DNA of 64,000 bases, from the NCBI GenBank assembly GCA_963719855.1, contig CAVRDK010000004.1, positions 620,001-684,000 on the forward strand, read 5' to 3'. Of the stretch, positions 17,207-25,588 are shown in pieces; positions within the stretch are counted from its first letter, which is position 1; every line of letters starts with the position of its first letter. The position numbers and the translations under genes were made by a program. Below the pieces are notes generated by a model. That model was not told the DNA's origin. It searched no databases and saw only the letters and a list, made by a program, of their open reading frames with translations. This DNA comes from CAIQPV01 sp963719855 (GTDB lineage: Bacteria > Pseudomonadota > Gammaproteobacteria > Burkholderiales > Gallionellaceae).

Positions 17207-17746
17207 ATGAAAAAAGGATTGATGATTGCGGTTGCCGTGCTGTGCATGGCTATTTCCAATGTTTCCTTTGCTAGCAACGCAGTTCCGCTTGGCCTTGAGT
17301 TGGGCGTCGCCACCTACGCACAAGTGAAGCAGCAGATGAGTGGCAAAACTTCGCTATCCGATGCCGGGACAAACAAATATTCCGGCGGCAAGATGCTGCA
17401 AGGCGATGGTAATGGGCTAGGGATTGAAGGCATTTCCGAGGTCACTTTTATCTTCGACCAATCCGACAAATTAGCGGCGGTGTTGATGACCTTGCCAAAG
17501 GAAAGTTTTCAAAAAACCTTGAGCGCGCTTTCCGGAAAATACAAACTGATCGAGAAGCAGACGCCTTTCGTGGGTGATGCTTCCGCCAAATTGCAGCAGG
17601 GTGATTCGGTGATTGAAATTTCTGCTCCGCACATGTCATTCCAGTTAACGGTGAGTTATCTGACAAAAAGCCTGAAACAGGCATTCAAGCAGCAGGCTGG
17701 CAGTGAGCGAGCAGCAAAGGAAAAGCGGCAAGCAGATCAGTTTTGA
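17207..17746 (+). CDS. exported hypothetical protein
   Basis: 179 residues from the ATG at 17207, preceded by GGAG at 17197. A clear signal peptide (MKKGLMIAVAVLCMAISNVSFA) directs it to the periplasm. The mature part has a pattern seen in several small periplasmic proteins of unknown function: GVATYAQVKQQM, EVTFIFDQSDKLAAVLMTLPK and a Lys/Gln-rich tail. Function not recognised. Confidence 0.7.
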   Translation: MKKGLMIAVAVLCMAISNVSFASNAVPLGLELGVATYAQVKQQMSGKTSLSDAGTNKYSGGKMLQGDGNGLGIEGISEVTFIFDQSDKLAAVLMTLPKESFQKTLSALSGKYKLIEKQTPFVGDASAKLQQGDSVIEISAPHMSFQLTVSYLTKSLKQAFKQQAGSERAAKEKRQADQF

Positions 17747-17853
17747 GTGAATTTGGCAGCGTCAATCAACTGCAGGATGAATGATTGCGCTGGGGTTGTT
17801 CATAAACAATCGCGATAGAGCTTTCCCATATCAAAATTAATGAAAGTTAAATT

Positions 17854-18240
17854 ATGAAAAATATGTTTGGAATGACTAATAAAACAATGGGGGTTATTTA
17901 CGGTGCGGCAATTTTAGTTTTATGGTTCATGCCGTTCAGAACCGTTAATTTCTTCGGGATGGTTGGACAACAAACAGGCGTTGAAGTGGGCGGAATTGCT
18001 TATCTGTTGTTGCTGGCCGGGGTAGGCTTGGCGGCGACCTCATGGACTGAACAACACCAGCCGTCCATGATAATTTGCATTGTTGGAATAATAGTAAGTT
18101 TGTTAATTGCAGATGGCATCCCTGACTTTGGTTTGTTCGGGATAATTTTGTGTTTTTTGTATGCCGGAATCAGGTCATTTAGTGATTACAAGAAGGCCAA
18201 GGAAATTTTAAATAGCGAATTGGCTAAAAATGAATTGTAG
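17854..18240 (+). CDS. small inner-membrane hypothetical protein
   Basis: 128 residues with four likely membrane helices (about residues 12-30, 46-62, 70-86 and 92-108) and a charged C-terminal tail. It follows the exported protein by 107 bases on the same strand. No family recognised. Confidence 0.6.
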   Translation: MKNMFGMTNKTMGVIYGAAILVLWFMPFRTVNFFGMVGQQTGVEVGGIAYLLLLAGVGLAATSWTEQHQPSMIICIVGIIVSLLIADGIPDFGLFGIILCFLYAGIRSFSDYKKAKEILNSELAKNEL

Positions 18241-18536
18241 TAGTCTCGTATTGAACTGACAGTTGCCCGATTTGAACGAAGCGACTGTCAGTGTCAGTTC
18301 AGATTTAGTTGCCTACCCTAATTTCTTTGCCAAATCTTCTGCGCGCGGATGGTACAAGGTGCCCAGTCAGGCATTCTTCAAGTCAGGCGTTGCACTTAAT
18401 ATTTGACAAGCGGTTGCTATATCAAGGGAGAAATAATGAAAAACAGCAAGACCGTCACAAAACTCGGGTTTAACACCAGTCCATTAGAGTGAGATGGTTG
18501 GCAGCACTTATTTCAACATTTTGGAGAGCTCAAACT

Positions 18537-19281
18537 ATGTATTTAAAACTAATAATTTTAGCGGCACTTATAGCACTGTCTGGCTGTGCAACAAGCACAA
18601 CAAGCACAACAGATTTCAATTTTACTGCCCAGGAAAAGCAATCTATCGAGGAAGGCAAGTTAATTAAACCTGAATCGCTATCAGCGACGGATGATGGGGC
18701 TCATCAAGGTAGGGAAGTCTGACAAAGCCTTTATTTGCGCAAGATATAGCAGATTCCATAATTCATGCCTCCCACATCTTGGAGCGCGCGTGGCAGAATA
18801 TTTAGAGAAGAGGGGGATACAAACCACCAACAATAAAAGCGAAGCAACAAGAATCATAGGGTTCGGATTGGGGTTTGCTTACATGCCAACAATAGACATT
18901 ACAAACAAGATTGTTATGGAATCGGCCGACGCCTCACTTGCGGCAGATAACACATTCGACCACATCAAGCTGAATGAAGATGCAGATATGAAGAAGGACT
19001 CAATCATTGGCGATCTTGGTGTTCTTGGTGCCGCAATTGTCGCTGTGTCGGTCGGCGCAACAACAGGTCAGAACGCCGCCTTCTTGGCAATCAATAACCC
19101 ATCCTCTTCGTACCACGGTAAAGATGGGACAAGACAGGAGATAAGTGTATTTTTGAACGATGGCGATGGCTTCCATTGGGTAAAAATGCAATACCACGGC
19201 CCGGCAGACCCGACCAAAACATTCTCGGTGTTGTTCGATGAAGCCATGAAAGAGGCAGCAAGCAAGGTTGTCATAAACTAG
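18537..19281 (+). pseudogene. frameshifted lipoprotein gene
   Basis: The first frame (18537-18722) has a lipoprotein signal with lipobox LSGC and a Thr/Ser-rich start, then ends after 61 residues. A second frame, open 18691-19281, continues with a globular domain (RVAEYLEKRGIQ, AYMPTIDITNKIV) but lacks its own signal peptide and ribosome site. Joined near 18700, the two give one lipoprotein of about 245 residues. A single indel, a sequencing error or recoding could explain it. A good terminator follows at 19308. Confidence 0.6.
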
Positions 19282-19307
19282 GCCATCGAAGCTGATTCGA
19301 ACATTAC

Positions 19308-19330
19308 AAGGCGGCGCAAGCCGCCTTTCA
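19308..19330 (+). terminator. rho-independent terminator
   Basis: Perfect 8-bp stem AAGGCGGC/GCCGCCTT with a GCAA loop and a short T-run, 27 bases after the lipoprotein reading frame. Confidence 0.8.
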
Positions 19331-19409
19331 ATTTGACGGGCTTGAACTTTCATTACTTGCCGTCAGTTCACCACCGGTTTCAATAACCCGAGCATTAAAT
19401 TGAATGCAC

Positions 19410-19700
19410 TTACTTGCCTGATGCAGCCATAACTCGCTCACGCAATTCCTTGCCGGCTTTGAAGTGGGGCGAATATTTGGCAGGTACTGCGACTTTTTCG
19501 CCGGTCTTGGGATTTCGTCCTTGACGGGGAGGGCGGTAATTCAGTCCAAAGCTGCCGAAACCGCGAATCTCGATACGTCCCCCGCGCGACAATGTATCGG
19601 ACATGGAATCCAGAATCACTTTGACAGCAAGATCGATATCCTTGGCAAAAAGTTTAGGATACTGGTCGGCTAAGCGAATTATGAGGTCTGATCGGGTCAT
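19410..19700 (-). CDS. integration host factor beta-like subunit
   Basis: 96 residues from MTRSDLIIRLA; an upstream in-frame extension adds 16 residues that do not fit the family. The DNA-bending arm motif GRNPKTGEKVAVP, with its intercalating proline, and the GRIEIRGFGSFGLNYR beta-strand identify the IHF/HU fold. TRSDLI plus RPPRQGRNP favours IhfB. It is probably an island-borne accessory copy rather than the housekeeping ihfB next to rpsA. Confidence 0.88.
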   Translation of the reverse strand: MTRSDLIIRLADQYPKLFAKDIDLAVKVILDSMSDTLSRGGRIEIRGFGSFGLNYRPPRQGRNPKTGEKVAVPAKYSPHFKAGKELRERVMAASGK

Positions 19701-19817
19701 GGTGAAATTATTATGTTGGCCAATGGATGGAAAAGGATTCTCAGCCAAGTTTTGATTTTACCGGATTTTGCTTGTTCTGCGCCGGACATACATTCTAATA
19801 GCTTCAGACCAATCAGA

Positions 19818-21443
19818 TTAACCAATCCCATGGATCGTCAGGGTCAGCCACTTGAACGCGTCGTGCAAATGCCCTGACAAACCGACCTGTCCATTCCTCA
19901 CGTTTTTTAGCGCAGTTCGCAACATGTTTTCCATGGCCGATCCCGTAATCGATGGCGGCAACTGGCCAAGCAGGTACATTCCACTATCAGTTGGACTTAC
20001 CTCCAGTGACCACTTTGTTTTGACCTCGATACGATTTGCGACTTGATCCCTCACTAAAGTATTGATAGCTTCAACCCGAGTCGCTTCTGTGCCAATCCCG
20101 GCAGAGGCCATATGACGCAGCAACTCGGCTTCCGTATACCGTTCGGGGGGCGCAGTCTGTTTGCGCTCAACCCGTAGCGTTGCGCTGATTCTATCGCCGG
20201 GCTTGAACATTGCCGTCTTGCAGTTTTCCACCAGCGGAGTGTGCCGGTCAGGCTCACAAATTATCCATCCCGCATCGTGTATCTTGAGTGGGTCAAGCCA
20301 GTAGTCAGTCGCAGCGAATATCTCGCCGCCAATTTCAAATACCAATTTGCGCACGTTCAGTGTTGCCTCACCAATCATCTGCATAAGGCAATTGAAATTA
20401 ACCATCCTAAAAATCTTTCGGGCATCTTCTGATAGTCGTTCCGGGCATGATTCCATCGTATTGATGATGGCATGGTGTGCAGCGAAACAGCATGCCCCCA
20501 CATTCGGCATCTCAGTCGAACTGGTGCGCGGATAGCTGATCGCTCCAGCTTCATACAGATTTTGTACCGCAGCATAGGCGCGGGTTAAATCTATCCCCAT
20601 ATCGGCAGCATTAGCCAACAGTGCCGACAGCGTGAGCGGCAGGGGAGGGGGCAGGAGTTCCTGTGATTGACTGGCGGCGATACAAATGGCTGTGACATTT
20701 TCTGCTGACGATAACCGAGGGGGATCATTGCACGGACTAGTCGTTTGCCATTCGAGAATCACATCCTGAAATAGGGCCTGGGTTGTGTAGAAATCCGTCG
20801 GCGTGAAATGCTTGATCTCCTTCTCACGATTGACCAGTTCGGTCAGTAGCCTTGTCTTGACGCGACCTATACCAGTCGGTTTACCCAAGCGAAGAGAAAA
20901 TGCCCGGCTTAGATTGATGCCGTACAGCCAATCCAGTTGACGACGCACGCAGCCCGCGCGGTAAGCAGTGTCAGTGGCGGAAAGGGGAAGCAGATTTTTC
21001 AGCGCATGATCTAGCGAGTCGGGATCGAGCGCTGATGCCCACAGGCGCAAGATATTCCCCTTAAAACCCAATTCGTACAGGATTTGGCGGCCAATGACCT
21101 CTCCCTCTTCATCCGGGTCGGTTGCGATTACCGCCGTTTTGACCTGATCTAGCCATTGACCAATCTTATGGTAATGCTGGAGATGATTCTCTTTGACCTT
21201 CCATTCCCATTTTTCGGGAAGGATCGGGAGCTTTTCCAGACACCATGGCCCCTGATCGTACCCACTACTATATTCTTCCGGCATGGACAGATTCAGCAAA
21301 TGACCGTACGCGTTAAGTACAACGTTTCCACGGCCCGTATAAACCCCGTCCTCATACGTTCCTGCGCCAACGTGTTTGGCCAACGTGCGTGCTTGCGAGG
21401 GCTTCTCGCAAAGATAAAGTGTGTGATAGGTCTGATTTTTCAT
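19818..21443 (-). CDS. topB: type IA DNA topoisomerase (topoisomerase III)
   Basis: 541 residues. The N-terminal Toprim domain begins LYLCEKPSQARTLAKHVG and carries the acidic ATDPDEEGE motif near residue 110. The active-site Tyr lies in AISYPRTSSTEMP. GIGTEATRVEAI completes the core. It is about 100 residues shorter than E. coli TopB, lacking the C-terminal zinc or basic tail, as seen in copies on integrative elements. It is part of a minus-strand run that continues to 24410. Confidence 0.93.
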   Translation of the reverse strand: MKNQTYHTLYLCEKPSQARTLAKHVGAGTYEDGVYTGRGNVVLNAYGHLLNLSMPEEYSSGYDQGPWCLEKLPILPEKWEWKVKENHLQHYHKIGQWLDQVKTAVIATDPDEEGEVIGRQILYELGFKGNILRLWASALDPDSLDHALKNLLPLSATDTAYRAGCVRRQLDWLYGINLSRAFSLRLGKPTGIGRVKTRLLTELVNREKEIKHFTPTDFYTTQALFQDVILEWQTTSPCNDPPRLSSAENVTAICIAASQSQELLPPPLPLTLSALLANAADMGIDLTRAYAAVQNLYEAGAISYPRTSSTEMPNVGACCFAAHHAIINTMESCPERLSEDARKIFRMVNFNCLMQMIGEATLNVRKLVFEIGGEIFAATDYWLDPLKIHDAGWIICEPDRHTPLVENCKTAMFKPGDRISATLRVERKQTAPPERYTEAELLRHMASAGIGTEATRVEAINTLVRDQVANRIEVKTKWSLEVSPTDSGMYLLGQLPPSITGSAMENMLRTALKNVRNGQVGLSGHLHDAFKWLTLTIHGIG

Positions 21444-21448
21444 ATGAA

Positions 21449-22066
21449 TTATTGCAGATAGGTATTTATGGGATTGGCGTCGAGCAATGCTTTGATGCGA
21501 GCAGCCGCTACATCAAATAACGCGTAGCATTCAGAAGTGACCGGATGTGCCTGACAAATTTCCAACGGGGTAAATTTATCCCGGTTTTGATGGAGGCATT
21601 CCATGCCGGCACATTCGATTGCTTTCAGCGCATCGTCCGCTACCACTTTAATCAGGGACAGCTCTTTATCTCCAACCAGTCCGAGGGCCATGAACATCTC
21701 GTCGTTCCTTCTTGCTATGCCTTTCCTGATGTCAGTCGTAATATCCATCTCAATCGCCGCATCCTTGATATCCTGCTTCTGCATCATCAGGTTTCGTACA
21801 AAAACGAGTGAGGCATCTATTTTGTAACGAGCAAATTGGTGATCCATAATGAATTGGACCTCTCCTGCGATTCCTTCCGCGAAGGATTCGTAGTCATCAG
21901 CCAGAATCAGGGCATGGTGGTAGTGCAACTCATTTAAAAACCAAACCCGGAAGACCACAAAAAACACCTGTTCGCACGGCACCTCAACAGATCGAGCTTT
22001 GCGAAAGTCACGCAGCTCTCTGGTATGGTCATCGTGGCGATAACGTAACTGCATTGGGGTATTCAC
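21449..22066 (-). CDS. hypothetical protein next to topB
   Basis: 205 residues, ending 5 bases before the topB start. Mostly helical and acidic, with FFVVFRVWFLNELHYHHALI and an unusually His-rich N-terminal third. No motif recognised. Its start overlaps the upstream gene by 4 bases, so it is translationally coupled in the operon. Confidence 0.65.
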   Translation of the reverse strand: MNTPMQLRYRHDDHTRELRDFRKARSVEVPCEQVFFVVFRVWFLNELHYHHALILADDYESFAEGIAGEVQFIMDHQFARYKIDASLVFVRNLMMQKQDIKDAAIEMDITTDIRKGIARRNDEMFMALGLVGDKELSLIKVVADDALKAIECAGMECLHQNRDKFTPLEICQAHPVTSECYALFDVAAARIKALLDANPINTYLQ

Positions 22067-22290
22067 TTTTTCGCTCCTTCATTATCATTGGCCGCCACCC
22101 TGTCAGGAATGTTCGGCAGTTCATAAGCTGACATGAATTCGTCGTATTTTTCCAGAAGTGCGCGGAGTCCTTCCAGTTCGGCATCATCGGCTGCAGTTAA
22201 TGCTCTTGGGCGGATCACCACGCCCAACATGCGATATTCAATGGCTGCTCGACCGGATTTGATCAGTTGCCTCATTTCTTCTTTTGTCAC
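22063..22290 (-). CDS. small hypothetical protein
   Basis: 75 residues if translated from GTG at 22290, which has GGGAG at a good 6-base distance; an ATG two codons earlier has the same site too close. KEEMRQLIKSGRAAIEYRML and the acidic tail RVAANDNEGAKK are the notable parts. It overlaps the next gene in the operon. Unrecognised. Confidence 0.55.
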   Translation of the reverse strand: MTKEEMRQLIKSGRAAIEYRMLGVVIRPRALTAADDAELEGLRALLEKYDEFMSAYELPNIPDRVAANDNEGAKK

Positions 22291-22337
22291 AGGCATCTCC
22301 CTTTTCTTATGAGGCCCCAGATTCGTGCCAACACAAA

Positions 22338-23093
22338 TCATGCCGCCCTCGGCATGTCATGGAAGTGACGGGTAGCGGGATAGGTGGTTACCAGCCGTTT
22401 TCCTTCTTTCGGGTGATCCGTTACGACCAGAACCAGATTACGTTTGGCGTTCAGGAAGTAGCGACCTTCCTGTTTCCCCTGTCGGGAATATTTGGCTGCA
22501 CTCCATAAGCTATTGCGTGCTACTTCGCGTACCGAGTCGTCGGACGCCAATGCGGTCAGATTCGCCCATGCTGCCTGTGCGGCATTGTCTGGTGTGGTTT
22601 CGGCAAGGAATCGATCCGCAAACCGATCCAATACATGTTGAGTGATGCAAACATTCCCTAAACCCGTGACCTTGATTGTTTCGCGGATTGGCCCTGTGAC
22701 CAGTAAATCCTCTATCGAGTCAGGCTGGAATCCATCAAACCAAGCGGTGTCCTTGTCTACTTTTAGCCTGCACCCCGCAAAGCGGGTAGTCAGGAAATTG
22801 GCAAACGGCACTAAATGCACCTTGTCCGATTGTCTGCGGTGCAGTTTGCGTATTGCGCCCAGTGAAACAATCAATTGCGTACCGGCATTCCCGACCAGCT
22901 TGTTGCCTAAAATGCACTTTACTTCCAGCAGATGCTGCATGGCTGCCAACTCTGCTGCGATGTGCCGGTCTTCTATCGGTGCGGTGACGCGCACTTTAAG
23001 TAAACCGCCGAGGCGTACAGTGCTGCAGCTCCAGTACACGATAAAAGTGTCAGATTGCGATGTCGCGAGGGTATGGATTTTTAAAATATTCAT
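22338..23093 (-). CDS. hypothetical protein of the topB operon
   Basis: 251 residues with no signal peptide or membrane segment. The C-terminal half has VCITQHVLDRFADRF and RNLVLVVTDHPKEGKRLVTT, a pattern I associate with small phage or plasmid proteins that include a nuclease-like or toxin-like fold, but I cannot name a family. It is followed closely by the small gene at 22063. Confidence 0.6.
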   Translation of the reverse strand: MNILKIHTLATSQSDTFIVYWSCSTVRLGGLLKVRVTAPIEDRHIAAELAAMQHLLEVKCILGNKLVGNAGTQLIVSLGAIRKLHRRQSDKVHLVPFANFLTTRFAGCRLKVDKDTAWFDGFQPDSIEDLLVTGPIRETIKVTGLGNVCITQHVLDRFADRFLAETTPDNAAQAAWANLTALASDDSVREVARNSLWSAAKYSRQGKQEGRYFLNAKRNLVLVVTDHPKEGKRLVTTYPATRHFHDMPRAA

Positions 23094-23106
23094 TAAGCTG
23101 TCTCAC

Positions 23107-23571
23107 CTATGCGAAGGTACTGCCAAGCCAGAACAACGTGCTGAACATGATGAACGTATGGAATGCCATCCATGCCAACAGACGTTTTTGTCGTGAGGTA
23201 TAAGGGCGATCCTCGATTTGCTCTTTAGCGATGATCTGGTTTTCAGAAATATCGAGTCGATGACCGTTAATCTTCATTAAACCGCCACTGCCAATTAACT
23301 CAGGAAAGAACTGCACTTCGACTGTACAAGCGCCTTCTGCCGGATAGGAATTCGTGCTGATATTGTGGTAACGCATATAAGTACAGCCATCGCTCCTGAG
23401 TATCACTAATGTTGGATTCTTCAAGTCGTCCAGTAAGAGGAGGCTAAAAATCCAGCTAAAAAATACTAGAAAAAAAATGATCACCGCCAATTCCTGGGAT
23501 TTGTACCAGGGGCGGCGAGGCCGTGGGGTACTGGATGGATTGCTGTCGTCACTGTTTTTTTCGTTTTGCAT
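23107..23571 (-). CDS. membrane hypothetical protein
   Basis: 154 residues from MQNEKN, preceded by AAAGGA. A polar, proline-rich cytoplasmic start is followed by one strong helix (AVIIFFLVFFSWIFSLLLL), a periplasmic domain with two Cys, and a second helix near the C-terminus. Together with the next two upstream genes it forms a cassette of small membrane proteins. Confidence 0.62.
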   Translation of the reverse strand: MQNEKNSDDSNPSSTPRPRRPWYKSQELAVIIFFLVFFSWIFSLLLLDDLKNPTLVILRSDGCTYMRYHNISTNSYPAEGACTVEVQFFPELIGSGGLMKINGHRLDISENQIIAKEQIEDRPYTSRQKRLLAWMAFHTFIMFSTLFWLGSTFA

Positions 23572-23733
23572 GTTTGTTCCTTTCATGTGTATGTAATGGG
23601 TGCGCGCATGAATTGCTCCATTCGTGAATGCACGATCAATTTACCTAAGTCGACAAATTTCCAAAGATTAATTTATCGATTTGAAGATTGCAGGATGTCC
23701 TACGGTCGTGACGGACAGCGAGGGTGCTCATCG

Positions 23734-24027
23734 CTATTTGCGTATCCGAAAAAACTTGAGTAACAGATCAAGGTCATCTCTGCACGTCTTCCAGACCAAC
23801 TGCCAAGATTTGGCACGCCCTTCAGGATTTTCAAAAATCATGATCGCAGCCAGTAGCGCAAATATGATTCCGAATGCACTAAGGGCAACTACGCAAAGCG
23901 CTTTCCATTGCTCCCAGCCACACATTAAAACCAGCCATGCATAGACAGAAACCAGCGTGAGGGTTGTCAGGATCACAGGCCATGGCGGCATTTCTGGCCG
24001 GTTATCGGAGGAGAATTTATTCTTCAT
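23734..24027 (-). CDS. small membrane hypothetical protein
   Basis: 97 residues with two adjacent membrane helices (about 17-37 and 44-66) and a charged C-terminal tail ending FFRIRK. It starts 2 bases after the stop of the gene at 24030, so it belongs to the same operon. No family recognised. Confidence 0.6.
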   Translation of the reverse strand: MKNKFSSDNRPEMPPWPVILTTLTLVSVYAWLVLMCGWEQWKALCVVALSAFGIIFALLAAIMIFENPEGRAKSWQLVWKTCRDDLDLLLKFFRIRK

Positions 24028-24029
24028 GA

Positions 24030-24395
24030 TTATTGAGAGTTATCGACTGGCTTAGCTGAAATCACATCACCTGGGAGGACATGAAATTCCTGCTGCATTT
24101 CTCCAAACGGGTAGTAAATGGCCGAATATTTCATGAGAAAGGATTTCTGCTGGTAGGGAAGGGTGGTCGTACAGGTTTTACTGCCTGGTTCAAGGGAAAT
24201 GGGTATGCCAGCCGCAGACAGGACTTGGCATACGTCCATGTGCAAGGTCAGCCGGTTAATTTGTGAATTGGAGATGTCATCCCTGTAGAACACCCACGTT
24301 GAAATGATGATGGTGTAAATAATTAGGGACGCCCAATCTGCGGCGGTGATTTTCAACTTCCATTTCTTCTTGCTGGTTGAGCTTGTGTCATTCAT
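24030..24395 (-). CDS. small membrane-anchored hypothetical protein
   Basis: 121 residues from MNDTSS (AAGAAG 6 bases upstream); an ATG five codons earlier is also possible. One membrane helix near residues 25-43 and a periplasmic domain with two Cys (about 55 and 75). The overall plan resembles the 23107 gene product: short basic start, helix, Cys-containing domain. First gene of the minus-strand run. Confidence 0.6.
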   Translation of the reverse strand: MNDTSSTSKKKWKLKITAADWASLIIYTIIISTWVFYRDDISNSQINRLTLHMDVCQVLSAAGIPISLEPGSKTCTTTLPYQQKSFLMKYSAIYYPFGEMQQEFHVLPGDVISAKPVDNSQ

Positions 24396-24869
24396 GGCAA
24401 CTTCTTTCATATAACGAGGTATATGAGCAAGATACCTATGTCGATATGCAACCCGAAGATTTAAATGCAGTGTCGCAGCGTTATGAGATCACTGTGTCCG
24501 TAACGGACAGACAACTATGAAATTCAGTGGTTATGGGGAGGCGTGAAAAAAATGTTCGGTCAGAGTAGTGACCTGTGTAGATTGGGCGTATTGCTGAACG
24601 CGGGAAGAGGGTGTCAAAACTTTCCGTAAAAAGGCCGAAATATGGAATGTTTTAAGAAATGAAGTGGAAATTGATCAACATTCATGGTGCTTGTGATGAA
24701 TGGCAAGGAAAAAACGCGCCTTTCAAAACGAACAGCATGAATTCGTGTGACAGAATTCATGCTGTATGTACATGCGCACAGTGCATGCGGTTTTAGAGGT
24801 AGATATATGGTTGTTGCGGGTATTTTTTAAACTTAGCGTAATAAATTACAACATGAAAAGGAGCCATTA
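24396..24869. other. divergent intergenic region with site B and a hairpin
   Basis: No gene. It carries recombination-like site B (24618-24651) and a perfect inverted repeat ACAGCATGAATTC/GAATTCATGCTGT (24732-24744 and 24753-24765) around 8 bases. Promoters for the genes on each side must lie here. Confidence 0.5.
24618..24651. other. 34-bp recombination-like site, copy B
   Basis: Arm AACTTTCCGTAAA, spacer AAGGCCGA, arm AATATGGAATGTT. The left arm equals that of copy C and differs from A by one base. The right arm is the most divergent of the three. Same 34-base total length. Confidence 0.65.
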
Positions 24870-25094
24870 ATGATGATTAGCGAAGCTAACAGTGAGCAAG
24901 GAGAGGTAGTCGTGGTAAATCACCCAAATCGTACAGCAGTGACACGAGAATTATTGGCAAAAAGTCTGGTTTCAGTTAATCGGCGCTTTAAAGAAGGGTC
25001 TGTTGATTTGTTTTTTGATGGATCACGTAATGGTCTTGTTCCATACTTTGTTGTGAAGTGGGATGGTCGGACGATATGGCTAACCTTGGATTGA
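24870..25094 (+). CDS. small hypothetical protein between sites B and C
   Basis: 74 residues with an AAGGAG ribosome site 6-7 bases upstream of the double ATG. LLAKSLVSVNRRFKEGSVDLFF and a C-terminal beta pattern (PYFVVKWDGRTIWLTLD) suggest a small compact domain. No family recognised. It lies between two recombination-like sites and could be cassette cargo. Confidence 0.55.
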   Translation: MMISEANSEQGEVVVVNHPNRTAVTRELLAKSLVSVNRRFKEGSVDLFFDGSRNGLVPYFVVKWDGRTIWLTLD

Positions 25095-25106
25095 TACCGC
25101 AACGGC

Positions 25107-25247
25107 ATGAATGAACGGGAGCAGCGCGGATTAGAGGGGTGGCATCGCGCAGGTCCGCCGAGTTGGTTTTGGGAAAACTGGATGGGTGCATATGACGGAA
25201 GTCCTGAGATGCGTTCTCGTAGCTTCCACGAAAAAAAGGGCTCTTAA
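25107..25247 (+). CDS. very small hypothetical protein
   Basis: 46 residues starting 12 bases after the previous stop. The Trp-rich sequence GPPSWFWENWMGAYDGS is unusual for random DNA and supports real coding. There is no strong ribosome site of its own, so coupling to the preceding gene is likely. A further frame (25256-25366, 36 residues) may continue the protein after a frameshift. Confidence 0.4.
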   Translation: MNEREQRGLEGWHRAGPPSWFWENWMGAYDGSPEMRSRSFHEKKGS

Positions 25248-25383
25248 AAGCGCAGATGCTCCTTGTGGAAGCAGGCAGGGAGGCTCAGGCTATATTGGAT
25301 TCATTTGAGGGGGAAATTACTACTGATGTGAAAGCATCTGTGCTTGCCACACTCAATGTTGAATAGAATGGTTTGTAAGCTCA

Positions 25384-25415
25384 TCGGCCTTATGTGAAGA
25401 TTTACATAAGGCCGA
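25384..25415 (+). terminator. hairpin after the small genes
   Basis: Perfect 12-bp stem TCGGCCTTATGT/ACATAAGGCCGA with an 8-base loop. There is no T-run, but the position after the small open frames fits an RNA 3' end. Confidence 0.5.
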
Positions 25416-25548
25416 GATCGAGCCATTAGCCGTTGTCTGAATAATCGTTTCCTGTCTTGTCTTCACTGTTAGTTTCCTAAAATAAATCTTCGGTTTGAAA
25501 ACGTACTTCTGTAAATTGCGCCTAGTGGCCAGAATACGGAAGTCATGA

Positions 25549-25582
25549 AACTTTCCGTAAAAGAGCCCTTATATGGAAAGTT
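25549..25582. other. 34-bp recombination-like site, copy C
   Basis: Arm AACTTTCCGTAAA, spacer AGAGCCCT, arm TATATGGAAAGTT. It ends 6 bases before the ATG of the FimB-like recombinase, an arrangement seen where a recombinase gene sits beside its own crossover site. It may also serve to autoregulate the gene. Confidence 0.7.
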
Positions 25583-25588
25583 TTTGTC

